The notes: a model not told the origin generated them from the sequence alone. A stretch of 64,000 nucleotides of DNA from Emcibacter sp. (GCA_021774785.1 JAJFIQ010000026.1:558001-622000), one strand, 5' to 3'; positions 11,217 through 21,183 are shown, counted from the first letter of the stretch. Numbers and translations are program-made.

Positions 11217-11822
11217 ATGAGCAAAATAAAACCCACTGAAAAAAGTTATCACCATGATGATTTGCGCGGGAAGTTGATTGATGCAACCCGTGGCATGATT
11301 CGTGAAGGCGGGGTCGAAGCGGTATCTTTGCGTAAGCTTGCTGACCGGGTCGGTGTATCCCGCACGGCGGCCTATCATTATTTCAAGGATAAAAACGTCC
11401 TGCTTTGCACTTTGGCACAGGAAGGTTTTCGAATATGGCAGGAAGAACTGGATAATATATTTCAGGATGAAACCAAGCCGCCGGCGGATCGATACCGGGG
11501 TTATATCCGCTGGTATATGACCTATGCTGTGGAGAATGCTGAATATTATGACCTGATGTTTGGCCGCGCCATATGGAAACAGAATACCGCAACCGAGGGC
11601 CTGAAAAAAACGGCTTATGACGTATTTCAGAAACAGGTGACCATGACCCGCCAATGTCAGGACCAAGGATTTTTGCCAGCGACAGAGGACAGTCTTCGCT
11701 TGGCCCAGGTTACCTGGGGAACTTTGCATGGTTTGGCGCGGTTGCTCATTGACGGTATTTATACTGATGACAGCCATATGGATGAAATGTGTGATTGCGC
11801 CGCGAACCTGTTGATGCGATAA
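11217..11822 (+). CDS. TetR/AcrR family transcriptional regulator
   Basis: 201 residues. The N-terminal TetR helix-turn-helix spans about residues 16-60 (VSLRKLADRVGVSRTAAYHYFKDK). The ligand domain ends with WGTLHGLARLLIDG, the form seen in the WHG/TetR_C_13 group. There is no ribosome binding site upstream, and the -10 TAAAAT ends 6 nt before the ATG, so the mRNA is predicted to be leaderless. It probably represses itself and fadH through the palindrome at 11182-11194. ansA follows after 21 nt on the same strand and is probably cotranscribed. The ligand is unknown; an acyl-CoA is a reasonable guess from fadH. Confidence 0.85.
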   Translation: MSKIKPTEKSYHHDDLRGKLIDATRGMIREGGVEAVSLRKLADRVGVSRTAAYHYFKDKNVLLCTLAQEGFRIWQEELDNIFQDETKPPADRYRGYIRWYMTYAVENAEYYDLMFGRAIWKQNTATEGLKKTAYDVFQKQVTMTRQCQDQGFLPATEDSLRLAQVTWGTLHGLARLLIDGIYTDDSHMDEMCDCAANLLMR

Positions 11823-11843
11823 GATGCAAAAAGGAATTGGCAT

Positions 11844-12827
11844 ATGACGTTACCAAGGGTGAGACTGTTTTTACTGGGTGGCACCATCACCATGAAGGCG
11901 GGACCGGATTCTGCTTCTGGTGTTGTGCCTACGGTGGATGCTCGTGCCCTATGTCAGGCAGTACCAGGTCTTGACAGCGTGGCCTATGTGGATGCCCGAA
12001 CCGACAAGATGATTGCCAGCGGTAATTTGACCTATGGTCATGCTTTCGATCTGGCGGCAGAGATAAGGCTTGCGGAAAAAAATGGTGATGTGGATGGCTT
12101 TGTCATTGTTCAGGGAACAGATACGCTTGAGGAAATGGCTTTTCTGCTGGATTGTCTTCTGGATATAAAACGGCCGGTTGTTGTAACCGGCGCCATGCGA
12201 AATCCGGCACAATTAAGTTCTGATGGGCCAGCCAATATTCTGGCGGCGGTGACCTGTGCCGCGACTATGGAGATGGGTCTTGCGGGTGTGGTGGTTGTGC
12301 TCAATGATGATATTCATGCCGCGCGCTATGTATCAAAGCGGCATACGGGGAATGTGGGCGCGTTCCAATCACCAAATAACGGCCCTGTTGGGCGGATAGT
12401 GGAAGGGGAAGCGCATCTGTTTTCCGTACCCGTGACCGGGCCAAAGATAGCCATTCCGAAATCAGGGGATATACCCAATATAGCCCTCATAAAAGCCAGT
12501 TATGGTGATGATGGTTATCTGTTAAAATTACTGGAAACGTCGGATTGCGATGGTCTGGTGATCGAGGCCTTCGGCGCGGGACATCTGCCGGAAAAATATC
12601 TGGATAGCCTTGACCGTCTGGCCAGTAGAATCCCGGTGGTTCTGTCAAGCCGGGCTGGGGCGGGCCATATTTTCCGGAAAACCTATGGTTATAAGGGTGC
12701 AGAAATTGATCTGATCAAACGGGGATTGATATCGTCGGGCATTCTTGATGGCCTGAAAGCCAAAATATTGCTGACGCTCTTGATAATGTCCGGCGTGGAC
12801 CCTAGAGCATCACAATACTGGCAATGA
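11844..12827 (+). CDS. L-asparaginase/glutaminase family amidohydrolase
   Basis: Hydrolyses asparagine, or a related amide, to the acid plus ammonia. 327 residues. Both catalytic threonine motifs are present: LLGGTI (Thr14) and QGTDTLEE (Thr92-Asp93). The supporting lysine is in VSKRHT after the conserved GAMR and SSDGPANI stretches. No signal peptide is visible, so a cytoplasmic enzyme is likely. Start ATG has AGGA at a good distance. It sits in a probable operon with the TetR gene. The last 26 nt overlap the convergent antiporter gene. Substrate preference cannot be read from the sequence. Confidence 0.88.
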   Translation: MTLPRVRLFLLGGTITMKAGPDSASGVVPTVDARALCQAVPGLDSVAYVDARTDKMIASGNLTYGHAFDLAAEIRLAEKNGDVDGFVIVQGTDTLEEMAFLLDCLLDIKRPVVVTGAMRNPAQLSSDGPANILAAVTCAATMEMGLAGVVVVLNDDIHAARYVSKRHTGNVGAFQSPNNGPVGRIVEGEAHLFSVPVTGPKIAIPKSGDIPNIALIKASYGDDGYLLKLLETSDCDGLVIEAFGAGHLPEKYLDSLDRLASRIPVVLSSRAGAGHIFRKTYGYKGAEIDLIKRGLISSGILDGLKAKILLTLLIMSGVDPRASQYWQ

Positions 12828-14178
12828 CATAAAGTATCAGCGTGATACCGCCGGCGGTTAGGGCATAGGGTAATTGCGTTTTCACATGTTCCAGAAGATC
12901 ACAGCCACTGGCAATGGCAGAAACCGCCGTAGTATCTGAAATGGGTGAGCAGTGATCACCAAAGACCCCGCCCCCTAATATGGCTGATAGTGCCAGCGAC
13001 GGTGGCAGGCCCAATACCTGAATAAGCGGTACAGCTAACGGTATTAGGATAGCAAAAGTGCCCCAAGAGGTGCCTGTGGTGAAAGACATCATGGCACCGG
13101 CAAGAAACAGCATCGGCACCACCAGTACCATCGGCAAATGATCCCCCACCAGTCCGGCGATAAACACTCCAGTACCCAGTTGTTTCAGGCTTGCGCCCAA
13201 AGCCAGTGAAAGAAGGACAATTGTGACCAGCGGCAAAAGTTCCCCCATGCCACGAAAGCCGATTTCCACCAGTTTAATATGGCTAAACTTACGGCTCATG
13301 AGCATCATGACATAGGCCACCAGACAGGCAAGGGCCGTGGCATAGAGCACCGATTTTGATCCGCTGCCTCTGGATAACACGCCGTCCCCGGTCCAGAACA
13401 TGAAAGCAATCATGCCCAGAACCATGGTCGCGAGTGGTAGAACCATAAAACGGGCTTTGGTTGGTGGGTATTCGTGGGTGTGATCGGTGGCCGCCACTTC
13501 TGCTTTGGCCTCGCTATCTTTCATGGGGCCATGAACGCGGGTCGTGAATACCGTATAAAAGATAATGGCCATGGTCACTAGGGCATAGAAGTTGAGCGGG
13601 ACCGTTCCCCATAATATTGCCACTGAAGATTGTTCCAGTTCATAACCTTCGAGCAGTTGTAATACCAAGGCCCCCCATGCATTAAAGAGAATCAGAATGC
13701 TGATGGGGGCGCTGGTGCTGTCGATGATATAGGCGAGACGCGCCCGGCTCATATTATATTTATCAAATAGCCCGCGCGCTAAAATACCGGACGTTAGGAT
13801 GCTAAGATTAGTTTCAACGAAGATTGCAATGCCGGTAAATGAGGTCAACATTCCCACGGAACGCTTCCCTCTGGCGATACCGCTGTCCACCAGTTTCTCC
13901 ACCATGGCAGATACGCCACCGGAAACCCGGATATAGGCCAGCAGGGCACCGACCATCATGCTGAACACCAATATTCTGCTATTACCGGAATCAGTAAAAA
14001 CCTCAATGATGCGCTCTAACGTGCCAATAAATCCCGATAATGGGGCGATCATGCCCGGATCAGCAAGAAGCAGAAGTTCCGACGTAAAGACGGCCAATAA
14101 TAAAGCCAGTATGACTTCCTTGCGCCAGAGCACAACAATGATAGCCACCAGTGGCGGCAGGATGGTTGCCCAGGTCAT
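12802..14178 (-). CDS. NhaC-family Na+/H+ antiporter-like transporter
   Basis: 458 residues with about 11-12 hydrophobic segments and a charged cytoplasmic stretch near 225-245. The family motif GGGVFGDHCSPISDTT is present in the C-terminal half, with TTGTSWGTF before it. These are hallmarks of NhaC-type carriers, which exchange Na+ for protons or, in some members, amino or organic acids. Its 3' end overlaps ansA by 26 nt in convergent orientation. The ABC exporter operon starts divergently 87 nt away. The transported ion or solute is inferred from the family only. Confidence 0.82.
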   Translation of the reverse strand: MTWATILPPLVAIIVVLWRKEVILALLLAVFTSELLLLADPGMIAPLSGFIGTLERIIEVFTDSGNSRILVFSMMVGALLAYIRVSGGVSAMVEKLVDSGIARGKRSVGMLTSFTGIAIFVETNLSILTSGILARGLFDKYNMSRARLAYIIDSTSAPISILILFNAWGALVLQLLEGYELEQSSVAILWGTVPLNFYALVTMAIIFYTVFTTRVHGPMKDSEAKAEVAATDHTHEYPPTKARFMVLPLATMVLGMIAFMFWTGDGVLSRGSGSKSVLYATALACLVAYVMMLMSRKFSHIKLVEIGFRGMGELLPLVTIVLLSLALGASLKQLGTGVFIAGLVGDHLPMVLVVPMLFLAGAMMSFTTGTSWGTFAILIPLAVPLIQVLGLPPSLALSAILGGGVFGDHCSPISDTTAVSAIASGCDLLEHVKTQLPYALTAGGITLILYVIASIVML

Positions 14179-14265
14179 TATAGATTATCCCTCCCGATTT
14201 TATTTTTACTCTAAGGATGAAGAGCATGTCTTGCAAGCAGGACTTTAAAGTTATAGCTTCGGCAT

Positions 14266-14994
14266 ATGGCAAAGGTTGAAAAATTAAATGAGAAAATTAC
14301 TTTTCGTACAGAAGGCCTGACCAAGGATTATGTTACCGGTGAAACGGTGGTTCAGGCGTTGCGAGGAGTAACTCTTGAAATTCCTGAAGGTGACATGGTT
14401 GTTCTGCTCGGTCCGTCGGGCAGTGGTAAATCAACTTTCCTCAACATCATTGGTGGACTGGACAGCCCCACATCAGGGGAAGTTTATTTTAAAAAAGATA
14501 AATTATCAGATTATTCAGAACAGCAATTGACCCAATTCCGTCGCCATAATGTGGGGTTTGTTTTTCAGGCTTATAATCTGGTGCCGAGCTTGACCGCGCT
14601 CGAAAATGTTGCCCTTGTCACCGATATCTCCCTAAATCCCATTCCGCCAATAGAAGCTATGGAAGCGGTTAATCTTGGCGATCGGGCAAGACATTTCCCG
14701 TCCCAGTTGTCGGGTGGTGAACAGCAGCGGGTGGCCATAGCCCGCGCCATAGCCAAACGGCCGGAGATACTTCTATGTGATGAGCCAACCGGGGCTCTGG
14801 ATAGTGAAACCGGGATTGTGGTACTCAAAGCCCTGCAGGATGTTAATAAAAAATATGGTACTACCACCATCATCATTACCCATAATGCCGCTATTGCTAA
14901 TATGGCAGACCGGGTGATTTACTTCGGTGACGGGCAGGTGGTGGATATGAAGGTCATTGGTAACCCCTGTTCTGTGGAGGAGATAAGCTGGTGA
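14266..14994 (+). CDS. ABC exporter ATP-binding protein (MacB/LolD type)
   Basis: 242 residues. Walker A GPSGSGKS at 49-56, signature LSGGEQQR, Walker [13 protein letters not shown], and a switch histidine in IITHN. The sequence is typical of the ATPases that work with FtsX-like permeases (LolD/MacB group). The stop TGA is separated by one base from the ATG of the permease gene, so the two are translationally coupled. No clear ribosome binding site precedes the ATG. The substrate is unknown. Confidence 0.9.
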   Translation: MAKVEKLNEKITFRTEGLTKDYVTGETVVQALRGVTLEIPEGDMVVLLGPSGSGKSTFLNIIGGLDSPTSGEVYFKKDKLSDYSEQQLTQFRRHNVGFVFQAYNLVPSLTALENVALVTDISLNPIPPIEAMEAVNLGDRARHFPSQLSGGEQQRVAIARAIAKRPEILLCDEPTGALDSETGIVVLKALQDVNKKYGTTTIIITHNAAIANMADRVIYFGDGQVVDMKVIGNPCSVEEISW

Positions 14995-14995
14995 G

Positions 14996-17362
14996 ATGAT
15001 TGAGACGCTGAATAAAAAACTGGTTCGTGATCTGTGGAATATAAAGGGACAGATACTGGCGATCATCATGGTCATGGCCTGCGGTATTGCAACATTCATC
15101 ATGTCATTTGGGGTAATTGATTCCCTAACCCTCAGCCGGGATGTTTATTATGACCGCTATCAATTCGCCAATATCTTCGCCCAGTTAAAGCGGGCACCGC
15201 AAGGGATTAAACAGCAGGTTCTGGATATTCCCGGTGTCTCGGCAGTGGAAATGCGGGTGGTCTTTGGGGTAACAATTCAGGTGGACGACATGATGGAACC
15301 CGCTTCAGGTAAGTTGATTTCCTTGCCTGACGGTCGTGTGCCCCTGCTTAATAATATATACCTGCGTAGCGGCCGCATGCTGCTGCCCGATGAAGATGAT
15401 GCCATATTAAGCAGTGAAGCCTTTGCCATGGCCCATGGCTTTAGTCTTGGTGACAAAGTTAGCATGGTGATCAATGGTCACAGGCGGGCGTTAAAGATAG
15501 TCGGCATTGTTCTGTCGCCGGAATATGTATATTCGCTGGGGCCGGGGGCAATATTTCCAGACGACAAACGATTTGGCATCTTCTGGATGAGCCAGCGGGC
15601 ATTGGAAGCGGCGGTTGATATGGACGGAGCCTTTAATGATATCTCGATTCGCATGGACAGGGGCGCCAACGGGGAAAATATCAAACAGGAACTGGATATC
15701 GTCCTGAAACCATATGGCGGATTGATAGCCTATGACCGGTCTGAGCAGATGTCCAACTGGTTCGTGCAGAATGAAATGGACCAGCTTCGGGTGATGGGAT
15801 TTTTTGCCCCGGTTATTTTTCTGGCGGTATCGGCTTTCCTGATCAATGTGGTTATGACCCGTCAGGTGGCGACCCAGCGGGTACAGATCGGCATGTTAAA
15901 GGCGGTGGGATATACCAACGGGGAAATTTCCCGGCATTATCTTAAAATGGTATTGTTGGTGGTTGTGTTTGGCAGCATCATCGGTGTTGGGTCGGGGGTC
16001 TGGCTTGGGGCGGGCATGACTAATATGTACACCCAGTTTTTTCATTTCCCGATTCTGAAGTTTTCATTTTCAACAGAGGTGATGATATTTGCGGTACTTT
16101 TTTGTACCGTTTCCGCTGTAATCGGAACCCTGATGGCAATCCGGCAGGCGGCGATCCTACCCCCGGCAGAGGCTATGAGGCCGGAAAGCCCGACCAGTTT
16201 CCGGCGAACCCTGCTTGAACGGATAGGGGCAGAGAAGTTTTTTTCTTATCTGTTTCGCATTGTTATCCGTCATGTTGAGCGGCGCCCTGTGCGGACATTA
16301 TTTTCCACTGTGGGGGTCGGTCTTTCCATGTCGATCCTGATCTTTGCCTTTTTTATGGAAGACTCCATTGATTATATGATGGCGGTTCAGTTTGATATGG
16401 CCCAAAGAGAGGATATTAATCTGGGGTTTGTTGAACCCCGGGCCATTGGCGCGCTGGAGGAAATCCGTCTGATGCCGGGCGTTATCAAAGCTGAACCGAT
16501 GCGTTCTGTGGCGGTATTTCTGAAATCGGAACATTATGCCAAACGGGCAGCCATTATGGGGCTCAGGCCGCTACCGGACCTGCACCGTATTCTGGACCGT
16601 GACCTGAAAGTGGCACCAGTGCCGCCTGAGGGCTTGGCCCTATCCTCCAAACTGGCCGAAGTGCTTCATGTGGAGGTGGGCGATATGTTGATAGCCGAGG
16701 TCCTTGAAGACCGGAGACCAGTCTTAAAAATTAGGGTTGCCGAGATTGTCGAGGAATTTATCGGCCTCAGTGCTTTTATGGATATGGATCAGTTAAACCG
16801 TCATCTAAATGAAGGGACAGTGATCACCGGGGTGTCACTTATGGTGGACCCGCTGTGGAATGGGCCGCTGTTTCAGAAGATCAAAGATATTCCCGCCATC
16901 GCCGTCATGACTATACTGAAGAAAGCCCGGGAGATTTTTCGGGATCTTATGGCCGAGAATATTATGAAAATGGTGGTGATAAATGTGATTTTTGCAAGCC
17001 TGATTTCCTTTGGTGTGATTTATAATACGGCACGTATAGCCCTGTCGGAACGGGGTCGGGAGCTGGCCTCACTCAGGGTGCTTGGCCTGACCAAAGGCGA
17101 AGTTGCCTATATATTGTTTGGGGAAATGATCGTTATTATCCTGATGGCTATTCCAGTGGGGCTGTATCTAGGGTATCTGATGGTGCTGGGCATGGCGCAA
17201 AGCATGGATACGGAATTATTCCGGATACCAGTTATCATTGATAAGGATACTTATGGCCTGTCGGTTATCATTGTTGTTGTAAGCGCGGTTCTGTCCTTTT
17301 ATCTTGTCTGGCGACAGGTAGATAATATTGATCTGGTTAGTGCCCAGAAAGGGGTTGAATAA
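14996..17362 (+). CDS. FtsX-like ABC permease (MacB-type mechanotransmission family)
   Basis: 788 residues: an N-terminal transmembrane helix (about 16-40), a large periplasmic domain, three helices around 262-405, a second helix and periplasmic domain from about 440, and three C-terminal helices from about 650. This is the duplicated FtsX layout. It lies between its ATPase (1-nt gap) and an HlyD-like adaptor (its stop overlaps the adaptor ATG), so the three probably form one envelope-spanning export or lipid/lipoprotein-handling machine. No outer-membrane TolC-like gene is adjacent; the porin at 18760 is a different type. Confidence 0.88.
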   Translation: MIETLNKKLVRDLWNIKGQILAIIMVMACGIATFIMSFGVIDSLTLSRDVYYDRYQFANIFAQLKRAPQGIKQQVLDIPGVSAVEMRVVFGVTIQVDDMMEPASGKLISLPDGRVPLLNNIYLRSGRMLLPDEDDAILSSEAFAMAHGFSLGDKVSMVINGHRRALKIVGIVLSPEYVYSLGPGAIFPDDKRFGIFWMSQRALEAAVDMDGAFNDISIRMDRGANGENIKQELDIVLKPYGGLIAYDRSEQMSNWFVQNEMDQLRVMGFFAPVIFLAVSAFLINVVMTRQVATQRVQIGMLKAVGYTNGEISRHYLKMVLLVVVFGSIIGVGSGVWLGAGMTNMYTQFFHFPILKFSFSTEVMIFAVLFCTVSAVIGTLMAIRQAAILPPAEAMRPESPTSFRRTLLERIGAEKFFSYLFRIVIRHVERRPVRTLFSTVGVGLSMSILIFAFFMEDSIDYMMAVQFDMAQREDINLGFVEPRAIGALEEIRLMPGVIKAEPMRSVAVFLKSEHYAKRAAIMGLRPLPDLHRILDRDLKVAPVPPEGLALSSKLAEVLHVEVGDMLIAEVLEDRRPVLKIRVAEIVEEFIGLSAFMDMDQLNRHLNEGTVITGVSLMVDPLWNGPLFQKIKDIPAIAVMTILKKAREIFRDLMAENIMKMVVINVIFASLISFGVIYNTARIALSERGRELASLRVLGLTKGEVAYILFGEMIVIILMAIPVGLYLGYLMVLGMAQSMDTELFRIPVIIDKDTYGLSVIIVVVSAVLSFYLVWRQVDNIDLVSAQKGVE

Positions 17363-18570
17363 TGTCATTGAGGAAAATTAAAACAATTGTCAAATATGGC
17401 ATTTCTATTCTGCTGCTGGCCCTGCTGGTCTATGCTTTCATCCCCGAAGCGGAAAAGGTTGATCTGGTCAAGGTCGGGCGCGGGGATGTGCTGATCACCC
17501 TAGATGGGGAGGGCAAAACCAGAATCCGGGACATTTATGTGGTATCGGCTCCCATAGAAGGGCGGGTGATGCGCATTGGAAGTGAGCCGGGGGACGTGGT
17601 CAAGGCCGGGGAAACGGTTATCGCCAACATGGCACCCGCTGATCCCAGGTTTCTGGATAAACGATCCGAGACACAGGCCCGCGCCGATGTTCAGGGGGCT
17701 GAGGCCGCCAAGGGACTGTCGGCCTCAAAAGTGGACCGCGCCCGGGCGGAACTTGATTTTGCACTGGCGGAATATAAGCGATCAGAAGAGCTGTTTAAGA
17801 ATGGCAATGTGTCCATTTCCCGGCTGGAGCAGCAAGAACTTCAGGTTAAAATGCGTAAAGCAGAAGTGAAAACAGCATTGGCAGACCTGCAGGTTATGGA
17901 AAGCCGACTGGTGGCGGCCAAGGCCCAGCTGGTTCAACCCGGTGATGTTAACAATAATGATGATGGCGGCTGTCAGGTCTGTGTTCATGCACCGGTGGAT
18001 GGCAAGGTATTGCGTATTCTCCATGAAAGTGAAGGGGTGATTTCCATGGGAACCCCCCTGGTGGAAATTGGCGACCCGGAGGATATGGAAATCGTTATTG
18101 AAATGCTATCCCGTGATGCGGTTAAGGTCCGGTCAGGGGATATTGCCCTGATCAAGCGCTGGGGCGGCAGCCGCGATATTAGGGCGCAGGTGCGTATCGT
18201 GGAGCCAAGCGGCTATACTAAAATTTCGGCTTTGGGTGTTGAAGAACAGCGGGTGAATGTCATTCTTGACTTTATTGACCCACTGGAGAATTGGCGAACC
18301 CTTGGTGATGCCTTTCGGGTTGAGGCCAGCATCATTGTTGATCAGGCCGATAACGCACTTTATGTACCAGTCAGTACGCTGTTCCGCCATAATGAACAAT
18401 GGTCAGCCTTTGTGGTGCGCGATGGGCGGGCGGTATTGCAGCAGGTGGCCGTGGGTCGAAAAAATGATCGACAGGCAGAGATACTGGGTGGCCTCACAGA
18501 AAGAGATCAGGTCATTATCCACCCGGGAAATAACGTTGCTGATGGCACAAGAGTAGTCCTGCGCGATTAG
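17362..18570 (+). CDS. HlyD/RND-type periplasmic adaptor (membrane fusion protein)
   Basis: 402 residues. One N-terminal membrane anchor (about 10-27), a biotinyl-lipoyl half motif (APIEGRV), an alpha-helical hairpin from about 100 to 190, and the second lipoyl half (HAPVDGKVLRI) preceded by a CQVC pair. Beta-barrel and membrane-proximal domains follow (LGVEEQRVNV). It would bridge the FtsX-like permease to an outer-membrane channel encoded elsewhere. The ATG overlaps the permease stop (TAATG). The two cysteines just before the second lipoyl half are unusual for an adaptor, but no function can be assigned. Confidence 0.87.
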   Translation: MSLRKIKTIVKYGISILLLALLVYAFIPEAEKVDLVKVGRGDVLITLDGEGKTRIRDIYVVSAPIEGRVMRIGSEPGDVVKAGETVIANMAPADPRFLDKRSETQARADVQGAEAAKGLSASKVDRARAELDFALAEYKRSEELFKNGNVSISRLEQQELQVKMRKAEVKTALADLQVMESRLVAAKAQLVQPGDVNNNDDGGCQVCVHAPVDGKVLRILHESEGVISMGTPLVEIGDPEDMEIVIEMLSRDAVKVRSGDIALIKRWGGSRDIRAQVRIVEPSGYTKISALGVEEQRVNVILDFIDPLENWRTLGDAFRVEASIIVDQADNALYVPVSTLFRHNEQWSAFVVRDGRAVLQQVAVGRKNDRQAEILGGLTERDQVIIHPGNNVADGTRVVLRD

Positions 18571-18680
18571 TCCGGACCCCCACCCGAACTGGATTTCTTA
18601 ACAAAAGATTTATTTATTATACAACTTTTAACTTTTCTTTGCTCAAACAGAGGAAAGTCAGGGTGAGTTTTGGCAAAAAC

Positions 18681-18694
18681 TTGACCCGTATCAA
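18681..18694 (+). promoter_or_regulatory. FNR/FixK-type box upstream of the porin gene
   Basis: TTGACCCGTATCAA matches the alphaproteobacterial anaerobox TTGAY-N4-RTCAA. Its centre (18687.5) is about 40 bp before the start predicted from a weak -10 TATTTA (18716-18721), which is the class II activator position. It lies 66 bp before the porin ATG. The box is read directly; oxygen control is inferred. Confidence 0.6.
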
Positions 18695-18759
18695 GTCAAT
18701 TTAACGCCAGAGGAATATTTAAAAAGAGACTAAAAACACATATATAAGAGGAACAAATA

Positions 18760-20001
18760 ATGGCATTAACACGTAAAATATTCAGAAATTTACTTCTGAC
18801 TTCAACAGTGGCCCTTCTCACTACACCAACATATGCGCTGGCAGCAGACACGGAATCCGAAACATTGGCGGATGCCGTCACGGGCGGCAAAATGTATCTG
18901 AAAGTTCGCGCACGCTTTGAAGGCGTCGATCAGGCTAATTTGGTCGAGGATGCTTCAGCTTTCACCATCAACACCAAGTTTGGTTATAAAACGGGTTCTT
19001 ATAACGGCTTCTCCGGTGTTCTTGAATTTGAAGATTCCCGTAATCTGGCAAATGAGGATTATAATAATACCCTCAATGGCAATACAGCCTTTCCGGTAGT
19101 TGCAGACCCAAGCCATACGGAAGTAAATCAGGCTTATCTATCCTATAATTTTGAAGGCACCAAAGTCAGCGCGGGACGGCAGTCTGTAAATCTTGGTAAT
19201 CTGCGTTTTGTGGGTACCGTTGGCTGGCGTCAGAATGATCAGAATCTTGATGCCGTGACCGTGGTCAATAAATCCATGAAGGATACTAAATTCTATTATG
19301 CCTATGTGTGGAATGTGAACCGTATATTCGGTAACGACAGTCCGGCGGGCGATCATTCTTCCAACCATCATCTGTTTAATGCGGAATATAGTGGTCTGAA
19401 AGCGGGCAAGATTACGGCATATGCCTATTTGCTGGATAATAATGATCTGGCTGGATTTTCCAGCAATACCTTTGGCATCCGCTTTGCCGGTAAAACCAAG
19501 GTCGCAGATAAAACCAATTTTGTCTATGAGCTTGAATATGCCAATCAGACGGATGCAGCAAATAATCCCGGTGATTTTTCCGTGAATTATTTCCTCGGCA
19601 CTGCTGGTGTTAGTTTCTCCGGTGCGACTCTGAAGGCATCATATGAATCACTGGGCAGTGATAATGGTGTAGCAAGTTTCAAAACACCGCTGGCCACCCT
19701 GCATAAATTCAACGGCTGGGCGGATAAATTCCTTGCCACACCGGCCGGTGGTCTGGAAGATTTTTACATCACGGGCGCTTATAAGTTTAGCGGTGGTGCG
19801 AAGGGTCTGAAAGCGGCAGTGATCTATCATAAATTTACATCCCAGTTCGGTGATACGGATTATGGTACTGAACTTGATGCGGTGGTGTCCTATGCCATTA
19901 ACAAGAATTATAGTGTGGCTGTAAAATATGCCGATTATGATGCTGACACACATTCTGTAGACACACAGAAATTCTGGTTCACTTTGGCCGCAAAATTCTA
20001 G
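18760..20001 (+). CDS. Outer-membrane beta-barrel porin-like protein
   Basis: 413 residues. A Sec signal peptide ends at ALA before ADTES. The rest alternates polar and aromatic residues in short beta strands, with recurring SVNLGN, NLDAVTV and YEL/YEY segments, and ends KFWFTLAAKF with the terminal Phe typical of outer-membrane barrels. It resembles alginate-export/Opr-like porins found in marine alphaproteobacteria; the solute is unknown. AGAGGAAC precedes the ATG. An FNR-type box lies upstream and a strong terminator downstream, so it is a single-gene unit. Confidence 0.8.
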   Translation: MALTRKIFRNLLLTSTVALLTTPTYALAADTESETLADAVTGGKMYLKVRARFEGVDQANLVEDASAFTINTKFGYKTGSYNGFSGVLEFEDSRNLANEDYNNTLNGNTAFPVVADPSHTEVNQAYLSYNFEGTKVSAGRQSVNLGNLRFVGTVGWRQNDQNLDAVTVVNKSMKDTKFYYAYVWNVNRIFGNDSPAGDHSSNHHLFNAEYSGLKAGKITAYAYLLDNNDLAGFSSNTFGIRFAGKTKVADKTNFVYELEYANQTDAANNPGDFSVNYFLGTAGVSFSGATLKASYESLGSDNGVASFKTPLATLHKFNGWADKFLATPAGGLEDFYITGAYKFSGGAKGLKAAVIYHKFTSQFGDTDYGTELDAVVSYAINKNYSVAVKYADYDADTHSVDTQKFWFTLAAKF

Positions 20002-20029
20002 TATTTAGTCACAGACAATATTTTTTCTT

Positions 20030-20066
20030 CTGCTGCCGGCTTAATATCCGGCGGCAGTTTTATTTT
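20030..20066 (+). terminator. Intrinsic terminator of the porin gene
   Basis: A 10-bp stem, CTGCTGCCGG (20030-20039) with CCGGCGGCAG (20048-20057) containing one G-U pair, has an 8-nt loop and is followed by TTTTATTTTTG. It lies 28 nt after the porin stop. Confidence 0.9.
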
Positions 20067-20133
20067 TGTTCTTTAAAAATTACGCACCCAACCTATATAG
20101 CTATATGGTTCTCAAAACAAAAAAGGGTATGCA

Positions 20134-21183
20134 ATGAGATATAACAGGTTTGGACGGACGGACATCAGGGTTTCAAATATTTGCCTTGGCACCATGACAT
20201 GGGGCGAGCAGAATTCAGAACAGGATTCCTGGGATCAGATGGATTTTGCCATGGCGCAAGGCATAAATTTTATTGATACGGCAGAATTATACCCCGTACC
20301 CCGAAGACAAGAGACCTTTGGACGGACGGAAGAATATATTGGCAACTGGATGGCGATGCGCGGCGTGCGGGATAAAACCATCCTTGCAACCAAGGTCGTC
20401 GGCAGAAGTGGCGATGAGTGGTTTCGCACCAATGCCAATATCACCCGGCTCAATCGGGAACAGATTACAGAAGCGCTGGAGCAAAGCCTTAAACGGTTGA
20501 AAACGGATTATGTGGATATCTATCAACTCCATTGGCCGGACCGGCCCCTGAATATCTTTTCCAATTCGCGGGGCTATGTCCATTATGATATGGATGATAT
20601 CATCCCCCTTGACGAAACACTGGGTGTTTTGAATGATTTAGTGAAGCAGGGTAAAATCCGCCATATTGGCCTGTCTAATGAAACGGCGTGGGGTGTCATG
20701 AAATCTTTACATCATGCGGAGCAGGATGGCTTGCCACGGGTGCAGTCAATTCAGAATGCCTATAACATGCTGAACCGGTTGTTTGAACAGGATTTGGCTG
20801 AGGTATCCATGCGGGAAGACGTGTCTCTGTTGGCCTATTCCCCCATTGCGGGCGGGGCCTTGAGCGGCAAATATCTGGGTGGTAAATTGCCTGAGGGCAG
20901 CCGAATTCAGCTGTTTCCTGAGTTTGCGGACCGGACCCGGAAGCCTGGCGTAGATCCCGCCATTGAAAAATATCTGTCGCTTGCAGAGGATATGGGGCTT
21001 ACGCTGCTACAGCTTGCCCATAAATTTGTTGATAGTAGGCCCTTTATTACATCGTCCATCATCGGTGCGACGACCATGGATCAACTTCGGGAAAATATAG
21101 CGGCCTTTGATGTGGAATGGAATGATGAATTGGAGAAGGCGGTGAATAAAATCCACCTGGAAAACCCGGACCCGGCTCCTTAA
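20134..21183 (+). CDS. tas: Aldo/keto reductase, Tas family
   Basis: NADP(H)-dependent aldo/keto reductase. 349 residues, close in length and sequence to E. coli Tas (346): LGTMTWGEQNSE, GINFIDTAELYPVP, LKRLKTDYVDIYQLHWPDRP, SNETAWGVM and GATTMDQL are all family-specific. Catalytic Asp and Tyr lie in DTAELY and the active-site His in QLHW. AAGGG precedes the ATG. msrA follows after 76 nt on the same strand. The natural substrate is unknown. Confidence 0.88.
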   Translation: MRYNRFGRTDIRVSNICLGTMTWGEQNSEQDSWDQMDFAMAQGINFIDTAELYPVPRRQETFGRTEEYIGNWMAMRGVRDKTILATKVVGRSGDEWFRTNANITRLNREQITEALEQSLKRLKTDYVDIYQLHWPDRPLNIFSNSRGYVHYDMDDIIPLDETLGVLNDLVKQGKIRHIGLSNETAWGVMKSLHHAEQDGLPRVQSIQNAYNMLNRLFEQDLAEVSMREDVSLLAYSPIAGGALSGKYLGGKLPEGSRIQLFPEFADRTRKPGVDPAIEKYLSLAEDMGLTLLQLAHKFVDSRPFITSSIIGATTMDQLRENIAAFDVEWNDELEKAVNKIHLENPDPAP

